From Helicobacter suis (GTDB lineage: Bacteria; Campylobacterota; Campylobacteria; Campylobacterales; Helicobacteraceae): DNA of 64,000 bases. The stretch is from assembly GCF_902196125.1 (NCBI RefSeq), contig NZ_CABIKG010000006.1:36299-100298 (forward strand), read 5' to 3'. The translations under genes and the position numbers were made by a program. This document shows, one piece after another, positions 46,601 through 53,879 of this stretch; the first letter of the stretch is position 1, and every line of letters starts with the position of its first letter. The notes beneath the pieces are model-generated. The model was given only the letters and a program-made list of their open reading frames with translations, did not search any database and was not told the origin of the DNA.

Positions 46601-46708
46601 AACAATTTGGGGATTAATATTCCATCAGAAGAAAGTATACAAATTTGCTACATCGCGCATTTATTTTTAAACAATGATGAAAAGGTTGCCAAACTCAGTA
46701 TTGGTTAA
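43658..46708 (+). CDS. McrC/DUF2357-like large protein
   Basis: A protein of about 1016 residues. The N-terminal third has the DUF2357/McrC-type helical pattern with DVRCALWLAKQPGY and VDTTENKLLKRFVKQVLYTALL, typical of partners of McrB-like ATPases. Later parts are mixed alpha/beta with a helical C-terminus. I cannot find a convincing PD-(D/E)xK nuclease motif. ATG 43658 overlaps the McrB-like gene by 11 nt; ATG 43628 is an alternative. It is the last gene of the operon, with no clear terminator hairpin after it. Confidence 0.65.
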   Translation: MLIKELYLPENIERLKILSWLRQNSGFDLGTGKFKTPDLFSFLENLLDFSYTQTLYKDDFYYLLCYVKKPLEVLLTNPHTNTKRTHIKKPISLAKEFDVRCALWLAKQPGYTIKDRLKDNKILAVQGYQEVDTTENKLLKRFVKQVLYTALLRQDLKEFAPLFAKMRHWLRSQEASQIQEDQHITPNNILLHHPHYSKIFKAHQQLNRPLELPKLSLKNLLNLEMLMILHFWSDVKILPCVLEIENFNLADCLLDWSLPTANLYSFENIRKTALQILKELSILDSKKTAFYLRKPIKSICIDLFQDSPPALLDGVFKTLPPLTKQKLNGVWINANNARILNLGGCFTLPRALKDYKDQSLEAFKAFLQDFKERFKFASLNYLIPDHVDLLDFRPLKAAIAAHFYASRGLPKSVVSAFKYLKISKPGDTLFIIIKESSDFWVTPLLVETTPEGLRFVRYPTHLVDINNQTDKEALEEALKKSYRKYTKIFKDKILYIPPPEPKELLENMQAVLTLIEAGKSLYRDHLPNLSIEFFDGKYFKNFTLVDESSELEGSLINIKELFILEAHTDTHIFNLNIADKSSPYQLRLITKPQDQGIKCKVELEYRYEDENPYHIRFIPIKNPDLSITANIKEKCFNKEVYPKFPQIQQLEEHFVRKIANLLNYVLVHVPQEAKKGVDRKTGDYYIDLECPSHNPSVVRLWYGYTQNGQIEYFSQCNAKMLEPNTTLMAQVKITPNNNTVVAGYTTKEGQRIRFIETLEDYFKKLGNSFSSIFKNKRPLDQVSKELQEAIHACLNKPQSNVPIKEWIKCVAPLGHLLNSKQQASLTPYFKEVFSIENRDIATFKFLGYYLASTQSQEILEYTLSLQLPHLQTFVIQIALWHVEDFYKLLKQETCQKLLESTLKNMQKSFEKLKGGDDKNLNHLSNSLITLLGLLRTIRLNGYNLLMLQDKLTGDFVNLIDDIAHYCLNNGLEIRCEYKLNLNNLGINIPSEESIQICYIAHLFLNNDEKVAKLSIG

Positions 46709-46942
46709 AAAAGACCTTATACGCTCCAAGACGCTAAATCTTTACGACTGAAAACTTCATCAAAAAATCCAAAAAAGGTATGAAGGAGTATAGATATGAA
46801 GAGTGATTACATTAAAAAGGAAATTTCTTATATTTCCTCAAGCGTGCTCAGTAGTAGCGTAGATAACTATGTAAATCCTCTTCCATGCAGATTTACAAAA
46901 TAAAAATTATTTTGATTAATAGCGGTGATTCTACCCCATTAC
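46709..46942. other. Gap after the island, little content
   Basis: No strong gene. One small frame (46796-46903, 35 codons, with GGAG 8 nt upstream) could be translated but resembles nothing I know. No clear terminator hairpin follows the last island gene. Confidence 0.5.
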
Positions 46943-47119
46943 CCACGCGCCATAAAGCCCCTAGCTTTAGCTAAGCAGATTAAAGCCCCATGCTAAAGAT
47001 TTTGTGCTATAACCGCCAGAGTAAGGGTTTCACTTTTGGAGGAGAAACTGGTAGACTACTTGGCATGCAGGTTTTAATAATCCCGTCAATCCCCTAGCTT
47101 TCTATGGGGAGTATGTCAA
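46943..47119 (+). mobile_element. 177-bp transposase-less IS200/IS605 (ISHp608-like) mini-element, copy 3
   Basis: It follows TTAC (46939-46942) and begins CCACGCGCCATAAAGCCCC. It has the GTGCTATAA core motif shared with the other copies, and ends with the right hairpin CCCCTAGCTTTCTATGGGG and GAGTATGTCAA. The left hairpin is partly degraded. Orientation is opposite to copies 1 and 2. It lies between the island and the speA remnant. Confidence 0.75.
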
Positions 47120-47149
47120 TGCCATGCTTTCCACATCTTATTAGTAAGC

Positions 47150-47640
47150 AGGTAAGCAAGCTCTTTGATGTGTTTTCTCAGGCGATCGAGTAATACCACT
47201 GTAATGGGGCATTCAAGGCATTTTCTCTCTCAAGGTAAAACATGCTCTATTTTGTGCTTTCTTTAGTGGAGATTTCTAAGTAGTTTAAGGGGTGCTATGG
47301 TTTAGAGGTAGGTAGCAAAGGCTGAAATCATTTTAGCGATGATCTATATTCAAGAGAGTCCGCCTATTGCAGTGGCTTTCAAAATAACCAGATGATCGAG
47401 CTGGGCTTTATCGCTACTAGTATGGGCACGGACATCACTCTAACCATTGAGAGACTCAATAATCTTAAGACTATCTTAGAAGTAGGCGGGACTGGGAGTA
47501 GTAAACTCTGCCCCAAAATTGGTATTTTGGGTGCGCTTACACAGCTTAGGAGTGGATATGTGGGCTAAGAGCAGGGCATTTATGTTAAATTTGGCCTAGC
47601 TAGCACAGAGCTTTTAGAGATTATGCGATGGTCTCACTGC
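47150..47640 (+). pseudogene. speA: Arginine decarboxylase (speA) remnant
   Basis: Translating all three forward frames gives consecutive pieces of biosynthetic arginine decarboxylase: CNGAFKAF, then CYGLEVGSK, KAEIILAM, then MIELGFIATSMG, TLTIERLNNLKTILEVG, PKIGILGALTQL and IYVKFGLASTELLEIMR. Frames change at least twice and a TAA interrupts the last block (after SGYVG). Only the central barrel portion survives; N- and C-terminal parts are gone. Gastric helicobacters usually carry an intact speA, so either a functional copy exists elsewhere or the trait was lost. Confidence 0.8.
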
Positions 47641-47774
47641 ACAATTACGCATGACACACTTTCATAAAAGCTAGACCTTTTTTTCAAGTAGATTTTTTTA
47701 AGTGGGATTTAAACTCTGCTAAAATCTTGATTCTATTAACCAAAAGCCACAGAGTTTAGATTTTACTTTTAGAG

Positions 47775-47849
47775 TGGCTCCAGATGTAGGATTCGAACCT
47801 ACGACCAAGCGGTTAACAGCCGCCTACTCTACCGCTGAGCTAATCTGGA
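47775..47849 (-). tRNA. tRNA-Asn (GTT)
   Basis: On the minus strand the acceptor TCCAGAT pairs with ATCTGGA, anticodon loop CTGTTAA gives GTT, T-arm GTAGGTTCGAATCCTAC, discriminator G, encoded CCA. Its 3' end faces the island side. Confidence 0.98.
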
Positions 47850-47907
47850 ACAAAAACTTAACTATAGCACTTTTTAAAAATCTTGTCAAGCTTAAAGCCC
47901 TCAAGCC

Positions 47908-49038
47908 TCACTTTGCTTGCAAAAGACATTTCCAGCGCCATTCTATGTATTTTTTTAACCATAGGCTTAATTTGCCCTCAAGATTAATGCCACCAACACT
48001 ACCAATGCCATAGCCCATACCAATGGAACAAATACTCCCCTTTGGTTTAAAAATAAAGGGTTGTTTAGGCCGCTGTTTAGCAATTACATGGATAAATTGT
48101 TCTCCTAAATACGCCCCCATTTGGCTAGCTAGTTGGGCTGTTGGAGCATAGGGTCTATTGGTTTTGTCTTTAAAAAGGGCACAATCACCCAGTACAAAAA
48201 TCCCTCGATCCTCTAATCCTAAAGGTTGTAAAAAGCTATTGACCTCCACCCTGCTACGCACACTTTTAAAAAGAGAAGAATTTTCTATCACTAAATTTCC
48301 CCGCACCCCACAAGTCCAAATAATAAAATCTGCTTTAATTTCTCTTTTTATATGGTTTTGCTCCACAACCACGCAATCATGCCGGCACTCTAAAATCCTA
48401 GCCCCCACTTCTAACTCTACGCCTAAATGCTGCAAATAAGCCACTCCCTTTTGTACTAACTTAGCTTTAAACATGGGTAAAATACCGGGCAAAGCCTCTA
48501 TACAGGTGAGTTTGAAGGGTTGAGAAGCGCATAAATTAGGGAGTGTGTGGCTTAGCGCGCCTAAAAGTTCTATGCCGCTAAATCCCCCCCCACACACCAC
48601 CAAAGAAAAAGGGCGCGCTTGATCACAAGTTTTAATCGCTTGGAGTAGAGCTTGGTGTGTGGCCTGTGCGCCTATTAAATTAACTAGGCTATGGGCGTGT
48701 GATTCTACGCCCGGTATTTTAAAACTATCGCTATGAAAACCTAGCCCTACAATTAGTTTATCATAGGTATAACTAGCGCGCTCTCCTAGCACTTTTCCCT
48801 CTTGGATTTGCAAAACACAATCTTGGATAAACTCCACCTCAGGGGGAAGAATGGCGCTAAGCTCTAAAGTGTATTGCCCCTTAATCCCTGCTAGCACCTC
48901 ATGCAAAAGCACGCTAAAGTAATGCACAGGGCTTTGAGAAATAAGTGTAAAATGACAAGTTTTTAAAAGCCTCTTGGGCAAAGCCTTAATAAATGCTAGC
49001 GATGCATACCCCGCCCCTAAAATAAGTACCTTTACCAT
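47908..49038 (-). CDS. NDH-2-like NADH:quinone oxidoreductase
   Basis: A two-dinucleotide-domain flavoprotein of 376 residues. FAD motif VLILGAGYASLAF opens the protein, the second GxGxxG region is VVCGGGFSGIELLGAL, and the FAD-binding end is GIFVLGDCALF. PTAQLASQMGAYLG and the C-terminal KGSICSIGMGYGIG and WLKKYIEWRW amphipathic helix fit a membrane-attached type II NADH dehydrogenase. It overlaps the alcohol dehydrogenase gene by 7 nt, so electrons from alcohol oxidation may be linked to the quinone pool. I do not recall an orthologue in H. pylori. Confidence 0.8.
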   Translation of the reverse strand: MVKVLILGAGYASLAFIKALPKRLLKTCHFTLISQSPVHYFSVLLHEVLAGIKGQYTLELSAILPPEVEFIQDCVLQIQEGKVLGERASYTYDKLIVGLGFHSDSFKIPGVESHAHSLVNLIGAQATHQALLQAIKTCDQARPFSLVVCGGGFSGIELLGALSHTLPNLCASQPFKLTCIEALPGILPMFKAKLVQKGVAYLQHLGVELEVGARILECRHDCVVVEQNHIKREIKADFIIWTCGVRGNLVIENSSLFKSVRSRVEVNSFLQPLGLEDRGIFVLGDCALFKDKTNRPYAPTAQLASQMGAYLGEQFIHVIAKQRPKQPFIFKPKGSICSIGMGYGIGSVGGINLEGKLSLWLKKYIEWRWKCLLQAK

Positions 49039-50132
49039 TTAAGATTCACAACAGGTTTAATAAAATTTTTGGGCTTATCTTTCATCCATGCTAGAGCTTG
49101 GGCGATAGCCTCAAATTTGCCCTCTAATTTATGCGTGATAATGGGCTTAACATCTAATTTTTGTGTTTGTAAAAGCCGTGCGAGTTTTTCCATGCGATAG
49201 CGCCCCCCGGGAGTTAAACTGCCCTTAATGGTTTTATGCCCCATGCCTACATTCCAGTTTAAACGAGAGAGGCGTAAATAATCCCCGCTCCCAAAATAAT
49301 TAACATTAGAAATAATACCCCCGCCCACCACACATGCGCATGCATCGCTTAAAATATCCACCCCTCCTCCTGCGATTAACACCTTATCTGCCCCTACGCC
49401 CTTTGTAATTTCTAAAATTTGCTCTTGTAAAGGGGCTTTTGTAAAGTCAATAAAATGGGTTGCGCCGTAATGTTTATGCGCCACTTCATAGCGAAAAGGT
49501 ACACAATCTATTGCATAAATTTCACTCGCTCCCATTAAATTTGCCCCTGCTAGTGCCATTAACCCTACTGGACCCAGCCCAATTACCGCTACTCTATCCC
49601 CGGGCATAATCTTTGCCTCTTCAGCGCAATGAAACCCTGTAGTTACCATATCACTTAACATCACCGCATCAATAGCCTCTACCCCTTCTGGTAAATGCCC
49701 TAAGTTTGCATCGGCATCGTTGATATGAATCTTTTCAGCAAACACACCGTCTTTAAAATTAGAAAATTTCCACCCTGAAAGCGGGGCGTTTTCATGTTGG
49801 GGATAACCCCTTTGAGCCCCTAAAGAACCCCAGTTGGGTGTGATTGCTGGAATGATCACCTTATCACCCTCTTTAAAATCTCTAACTAAATGCCCCACCT
49901 CTAGCACTTCGCCCACACCTTCATGCCCTAAAAACATGTTATGGCGCTCCCCAATGCCGCCTTCATAACAGGTGTGTAAATCTGAAGTACAGGGCGCAAC
50001 TGCAATCGGGCGCACCAGCGCATCTAGGGGGCCACATTCTAATTTTTTGCGCTCTGGCATCACCGTTTCTAAGTATTCTTTTTCAATAATATCTACTTTT
50101 CCAATACTTAGCATAGCAAAACCCTTAATCAT
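49032..50132 (-). CDS. Zinc-dependent secondary alcohol dehydrogenase
   Basis: A medium-chain dehydrogenase of 366 residues strikingly like the NADP-dependent isopropanol dehydrogenases of Clostridium and Thermoanaerobacter. Catalytic zinc ligands are visible: Cys in APCTSDLHT, His-Glu in LGHEGVGEV, and Asp in VMLSDMVTTGFH. The family-diagnostic GWKFSNFKDGVFAE and the GGIISNVNYFGSGD and KPKNFIKPVV segments are present; the cofactor loop is GLGPVGLMALAGA. RBS GGGAGG 5 nt before the ATG. Likely interconverts secondary alcohols and ketones. Confidence 0.88.
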   Translation of the reverse strand: MIKGFAMLSIGKVDIIEKEYLETVMPERKKLECGPLDALVRPIAVAPCTSDLHTCYEGGIGERHNMFLGHEGVGEVLEVGHLVRDFKEGDKVIIPAITPNWGSLGAQRGYPQHENAPLSGWKFSNFKDGVFAEKIHINDADANLGHLPEGVEAIDAVMLSDMVTTGFHCAEEAKIMPGDRVAVIGLGPVGLMALAGANLMGASEIYAIDCVPFRYEVAHKHYGATHFIDFTKAPLQEQILEITKGVGADKVLIAGGGVDILSDACACVVGGGIISNVNYFGSGDYLRLSRLNWNVGMGHKTIKGSLTPGGRYRMEKLARLLQTQKLDVKPIITHKLEGKFEAIAQALAWMKDKPKNFIKPVVNLKW

Positions 50133-50205
50133 AAAAACCTCCCGCTTTTAAACTAAACAAAATTATAACGACCCATTGTAAACACGGCTAACCCTATTTG
50201 TATGC

Positions 50206-50514
50206 TTAAAAACGCACACATTTTAACGCTTTTTCTAAAGTATCATACTCCCCAACTACGCATAGTTCCTCCCCATTTTTTAAAGAAAGCTCTTTAGCAT
50301 AAAACCACCACTTGCATAGCAAAACCCCGCTTTTATCCTCTAAAATAAAACTAATGTGTTTTTGATCTTGGCCTAAATAGCGCCAGCTTTTTAGTCTCGC
50401 GCAGACTTCAAAAAGAGGTACAGGATTGCCCACCCCATAAGGCTCGCCTTCTTGATAAAGGGCAAGAAATTCAGAATCTTGGAAAATGGCTAACTGGGGT
50501 ACTTTAAAGAGCAT
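50206..50514 (-). CDS. recJ: RecJ C-terminal OB-fold part (separate frame)
   Basis: A 102-residue frame corresponding to the C-terminal OB domain of RecJ (YGVGNPVPLFEVCARL, then FILEDKSGVLLCKWWF). It begins with ATG preceded by AGGAGG at 5 nt, and this ATG lies 8 nt before the stop of the DHH part (11-nt overlap). It is therefore either a natural two-subunit RecJ or a frameshift that happens to sit beside a good RBS. Confidence 0.7.
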   Translation of the reverse strand: MLFKVPQLAIFQDSEFLALYQEGEPYGVGNPVPLFEVCARLKSWRYLGQDQKHISFILEDKSGVLLCKWWFYAKELSLKNGEELCVVGEYDTLEKALKCVRF

Positions 50515-51817
50515 CTAAACCTCCTAGATATTCTAAAGCCCTGTTAAAATCTGCATTGTTATTAAAAACCATTCCGCAAGCCTGTTTATGCCCCCCGCCT
50601 AAAACCTCTATCCCCATTTCTTTAAAACGCGTGAAAAGTACGATCAAATCCCCCTCTTTAGCCCGTAAAGATACCTCTACACTTTCTCCTTGATAGCGCC
50701 AACATAGCGCAATACAAACCCCCTTGTTTTCTAAAAGCTGGTTGGCTAAAACCCCTAAAACCCCGCGTGGGACTTCCCCACCCGCATAAATTAGCTTATT
50801 TTTTTGCGTGGTTTCTAGGCTTTTTTTAAGCGATTGGACGCAGATTTTACGCTTTTCATTGGTTAGTACTAGAAGTGCAGCATAAGCAGGGTTAGCCTGT
50901 TGTGTGGCTAGAAGATCGACTACTAAATTACAATGACAAAACCCAGAAATTCCATCAAAGCGCCCTACAGCGTTGATTAAAGGAATTATATCCCAAGCCA
51001 GAGTAGAAAGTCTATAAGGGTTTTTATACTTCTGGGCATTGTAGATTGCCTGTAAAGAGGCGGGCATGTGGGTTTTAAGGGTTTTATCCATGCGCTTTAA
51101 AAGTTGGCGGTTATAAGGCGCGCTTACATCCATCATATCGCCTATAGTAGAAATCCCTGCTAAAACCTGCATGTACTGGAGGTGATCTAGGCGCATTTTG
51201 ATTTTATATTGTTTGGCATAAGCAAGCATGAATAAATACCCCACACAAGCCCCGCTAATGCCCTTAAAGGGGTGGTTATCACTTAAAAGAGGGTGGATAA
51301 AGGCATCACATTTAGGGATATGATCTTCTAAAAAGTGGTGGTGATCGCTTAAAATAAGTTTGGTGTTTCTAGCGTGTAAAAAATCACAGACAGAGTCAGG
51401 GATTGTTGCGCCATTATCAATGGTGATAAAAAGGCTGTTATTAAGATCAAGAGAAGCCCCCCCGCTTTGTAGCCCCTCTTTGTAATGTGTACGCACTAAA
51501 CGGTGTTTGTTTTCATATTCCTCTAAAAGCTCTACACTCATGCCATAACAATCGGTATTTCTCTGCGGAATAATGTAGTTAATGCGTGGGTAGTGCAAAA
51601 CCTCTTTAAAGAAGTAGAGTACTAAAGCCGTCCCGCTCATTCCATCACAATCATAATCCCCCCCGATAATGATTTGTTTTTGCGCATTGAGCGCATCGCG
51701 CAATAATTCTATAGCTTGCCACCCCTGCCCCATTTCTAAAACACTATCTAAGCTAAATTGGTGTTTGCCATCCTCTTGGCTAATGGTTTGAATATAAGTA
51801 CGAAATGCCTCCAACAT
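50504..51817 (-). CDS. recJ: Single-strand exonuclease RecJ, DHH/DHHA1 part
   Basis: A 5'-3' single-strand DNA exonuclease of recombination and mismatch repair. 437 residues contain GGDYDCDGMSG (motif I), TIDNGAT, LILSDHHHF (DHH motif III), and the DHHA1 GGGHKQACG motif near the end. In most relatives the OB domain follows in one chain; here the frame stops right after DHHA1. ATG 51817 overlaps the queE stop by 4 nt (ATGA), better than the upstream extension. Confidence 0.85.
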   Translation of the reverse strand: MLEAFRTYIQTISQEDGKHQFSLDSVLEMGQGWQAIELLRDALNAQKQIIIGGDYDCDGMSGTALVLYFFKEVLHYPRINYIIPQRNTDCYGMSVELLEEYENKHRLVRTHYKEGLQSGGASLDLNNSLFITIDNGATIPDSVCDFLHARNTKLILSDHHHFLEDHIPKCDAFIHPLLSDNHPFKGISGACVGYLFMLAYAKQYKIKMRLDHLQYMQVLAGISTIGDMMDVSAPYNRQLLKRMDKTLKTHMPASLQAIYNAQKYKNPYRLSTLAWDIIPLINAVGRFDGISGFCHCNLVVDLLATQQANPAYAALLVLTNEKRKICVQSLKKSLETTQKNKLIYAGGEVPRGVLGVLANQLLENKGVCIALCWRYQGESVEVSLRAKEGDLIVLFTRFKEMGIEVLGGGHKQACGMVFNNNADFNRALEYLGGLDAL

Positions 51818-52557
51818 CAAACACCCGGCTTGTTGCCCCAAAGTAAAATATGTAAGCGTTGGCTTAAAAGATAACCATGTTGTAAACACAGGGGGGCGAG
51901 GTTTTTTAACCCTTCTAAAATTTCTTGTGCCTGCACGCCTAAGGGCATCAGATAAATAGGGGGCGATTTTTTAAAACATAGGGGTTTTAAGAGCGCTTTA
52001 ATTTGGGCAATACAAACTTCAAAAGGGGGTTTTACTACAAATTTAAACACGATCTCTTTAGCGTGATCTAAAATATTTTGTAAAGGTTTAGAGTAATCTT
52101 TAAAAGTTTGTACAAAGCCAAGTTTAGGGCTTAGCGTAAAATGCAAAGCATGTAAAGGCGCTTTAAACTCAAAAAGTACACTCCCATTACTCTCTACCCA
52201 AATGGTGTACCCTTTTGTGTGTAAAACTTGTAATGTTTCTAATAAAATGGGGTTATTAAAGTGTAGACTAGGTTCGCCACCGGTAAGTACGATATGGGGC
52301 AATGTAAAAGTTTGCATGAGAGGTTCTAAACGCGCTAAAAGTTCTTGGCTACTTTTAAGATAACTCCACTGCGCATTAGGATAGACCGCATAAGCGCTAT
52401 CACAGCCCACTACTTCTTTTGAATCAATAACACTCTTTATTCCAAACCCCACACATTTAAAATTACAGCCCCCCAAACGGATAAAGATACTAGGTTGGCC
52501 TACACAAGAACCCTCGCCTTGTAAACTATAAAAGGTTTCTACTAGCGGGAGGGACAT
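51817..52557 (-). CDS. queE: 7-carboxy-7-deazaguanine synthase (radical SAM)
   Basis: Radical SAM enzyme of queuosine biosynthesis, 246 residues. The N-terminus reads LVETFYSLQGEGSCVGQPSIFIRLGGCNFKC, the usual QueE beginning. The cluster Cys spacing is unusual: CNFKC is followed by GFG, not the canonical third Cys, and the next Cys is about 17 residues later in GCDS. HIVLTGGEPSLH carries the SAM-binding GGEP. Overlaps queD by 16 nt and recJ by 1 nt. Confidence 0.88.
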   Translation of the reverse strand: MSLPLVETFYSLQGEGSCVGQPSIFIRLGGCNFKCVGFGIKSVIDSKEVVGCDSAYAVYPNAQWSYLKSSQELLARLEPLMQTFTLPHIVLTGGEPSLHFNNPILLETLQVLHTKGYTIWVESNGSVLFEFKAPLHALHFTLSPKLGFVQTFKDYSKPLQNILDHAKEIVFKFVVKPPFEVCIAQIKALLKPLCFKKSPPIYLMPLGVQAQEILEGLKNLAPLCLQHGYLLSQRLHILLWGNKPGV

Positions 52558-53174
52558 ATTTGCTCCAAAGGAAGAGGACTTGAAAAGGGCTTTTTAGACG
52601 CTGGATTTGCTATATTTTTATAATAATCTTTAAGCTGACTAAGTAAATGCGGGTTAGCCATTTGCTCTAAAATCCCTTCGGAAAATTCTACACTCTCTAG
52701 GGAAATAAAGCGCATTAAATGGGGGTTTTTTAAATCCTCTTGAAAGCTCTGGGCATAGCCATAATCAGTTTCATGGACTCGCACAGAGCAAATACACACG
52801 GATTCCTCATTGTGTAATTCTGTGGCCTGTAAAAGCGCGTCTAAAAAGAAGTGAAACATTAAGGCGTAATTTTCCGCACTAGGATTAAAGCTAAGCTTAA
52901 CATAGCGCTTACTCATTTGCTTAATTGATTCTTGAAAGTCTAAAGGCTCTTGATTCCAAAAGTGGTGGGCGTGATCAAAGGCATCAATAAAGCTAGCGAT
53001 CTCATTTTTAAAAATCCCAAAATCTAAAGCCATGCCCGCCCTATCAAGTTTATGCGCCTGTACAAAAACTTCTACTTGGTAATTGTGCCCATGAATGCTG
53101 GTTGCACAGCGCCTAGAGGTACAATTCCTCACAATATGGCTAGCACAAAAAGAGAAGAGTCTACGGATTTGCAT
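52542..53174 (-). CDS. queD: 6-carboxy-5,6,7,8-tetrahydropterin synthase
   Basis: Converts dihydroneopterin triphosphate to the queuosine precursor. The 210 residues are longer than E. coli QueD (~120). Zinc His residues are in FCASHIVRN and IHGHNYQVEV; the catalytic region GMALDFGIFKNEI and FDHAHHFW are seen. The partner queE follows with a 16-nt overlap. Confidence 0.9.
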   Translation of the reverse strand: MQIRRLFSFCASHIVRNCTSRRCATSIHGHNYQVEVFVQAHKLDRAGMALDFGIFKNEIASFIDAFDHAHHFWNQEPLDFQESIKQMSKRYVKLSFNPSAENYALMFHFFLDALLQATELHNEESVCICSVRVHETDYGYAQSFQEDLKNPHLMRFISLESVEFSEGILEQMANPHLLSQLKDYYKNIANPASKKPFSSPLPLEQICPSR

Positions 53175-53824
53175 TAGCGCTTGTAACAGGGTTGATAAAG
53201 GGGGAGTTTTTGGTAGTAGCGGTAGTGCTCAGAGCGGGTAAAATCAATGCGCCAAATTGTATCTTGGATAAGATCTTCATAAAGTCTATTATACCCGCAA
53301 GTATTGCCAGTTACACTCCCATCAATGTAAAGCACCCGTTTATTTAGGATATTATCCCACCAATCTAAAATAAAATGCGATCCCACTAACATTTTGCTAT
53401 AAGTAGAAAAACCATTGATCGCATAGTAATCCGTGGGCACTTGGCTACAATAAAACTGCCCTCCATGCCAATAACAGCGATCAGGTCTAGCGCGATCAAT
53501 TAGGGTATAGTGGTAAGCATAAACAGGCAAAGCAGAGATATTGCGCACCACATGGACATAGATCACATTTTTAGCCCTACTAGCCGGGTATTCTTGCATG
53601 GAAAAAACATTATAAAACCCCATTTGTTGTAAATTATAGATAATTAGGGGCAAATAAAAGGAGCTAATCATATCTTGCGGGCTATAAACCACCACTATAG
53701 GCGCGCTGACATTGAAAATATAGCCCCCCCGTACCTCTGAAAAATAGCCCATATTTAAGCGATGACAACCGCTAAAGCCAAGCAAGGGCAATAACAATAA
53801 TAAAAGGCGTGAAGCGAGTTTCAT
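53174..53824 (-). CDS. Putative lipoprotein of unknown function
   Basis: A 216-residue protein with a lipoprotein signal peptide: MKLASRLLLLLLPLLGFSGC, where LGFSGC is the lipobox with acylated Cys about residue 20. The mature part is rich in Tyr and aromatic residues with a few Cys pairs. I recognise no domain. ATG 53824 directly opens the signal peptide; an ATG three codons upstream is possible. It sits between surE and queD as in H. pylori. Confidence 0.7.
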   Translation of the reverse strand: MKLASRLLLLLLPLLGFSGCHRLNMGYFSEVRGGYIFNVSAPIVVVYSPQDMISSFYLPLIIYNLQQMGFYNVFSMQEYPASRAKNVIYVHVVRNISALPVYAYHYTLIDRARPDRCYWHGGQFYCSQVPTDYYAINGFSTYSKMLVGSHFILDWWDNILNKRVLYIDGSVTGNTCGYNRLYEDLIQDTIWRIDFTRSEHYRYYQKLPLYQPCYKR

Positions 53825-53879
53825 AACCCCCATTTTACTATAAGTTTTAGCATGTGTGCTAGGGTTATGGATAAATACA

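Noticed and set aside
46796..46903. 35-codon ORF after the island
   Set aside because: It has an RBS-like GGAG, but composition and lack of any recognisable homology make it too weak to call.
46943..47774. tRNA-Asn as integration site for the island
   Set aside because: Its 3' end does face the island, but no duplicated tRNA 3' segment is visible near 28.7-29.1 kb and no integrase gene is in the window.
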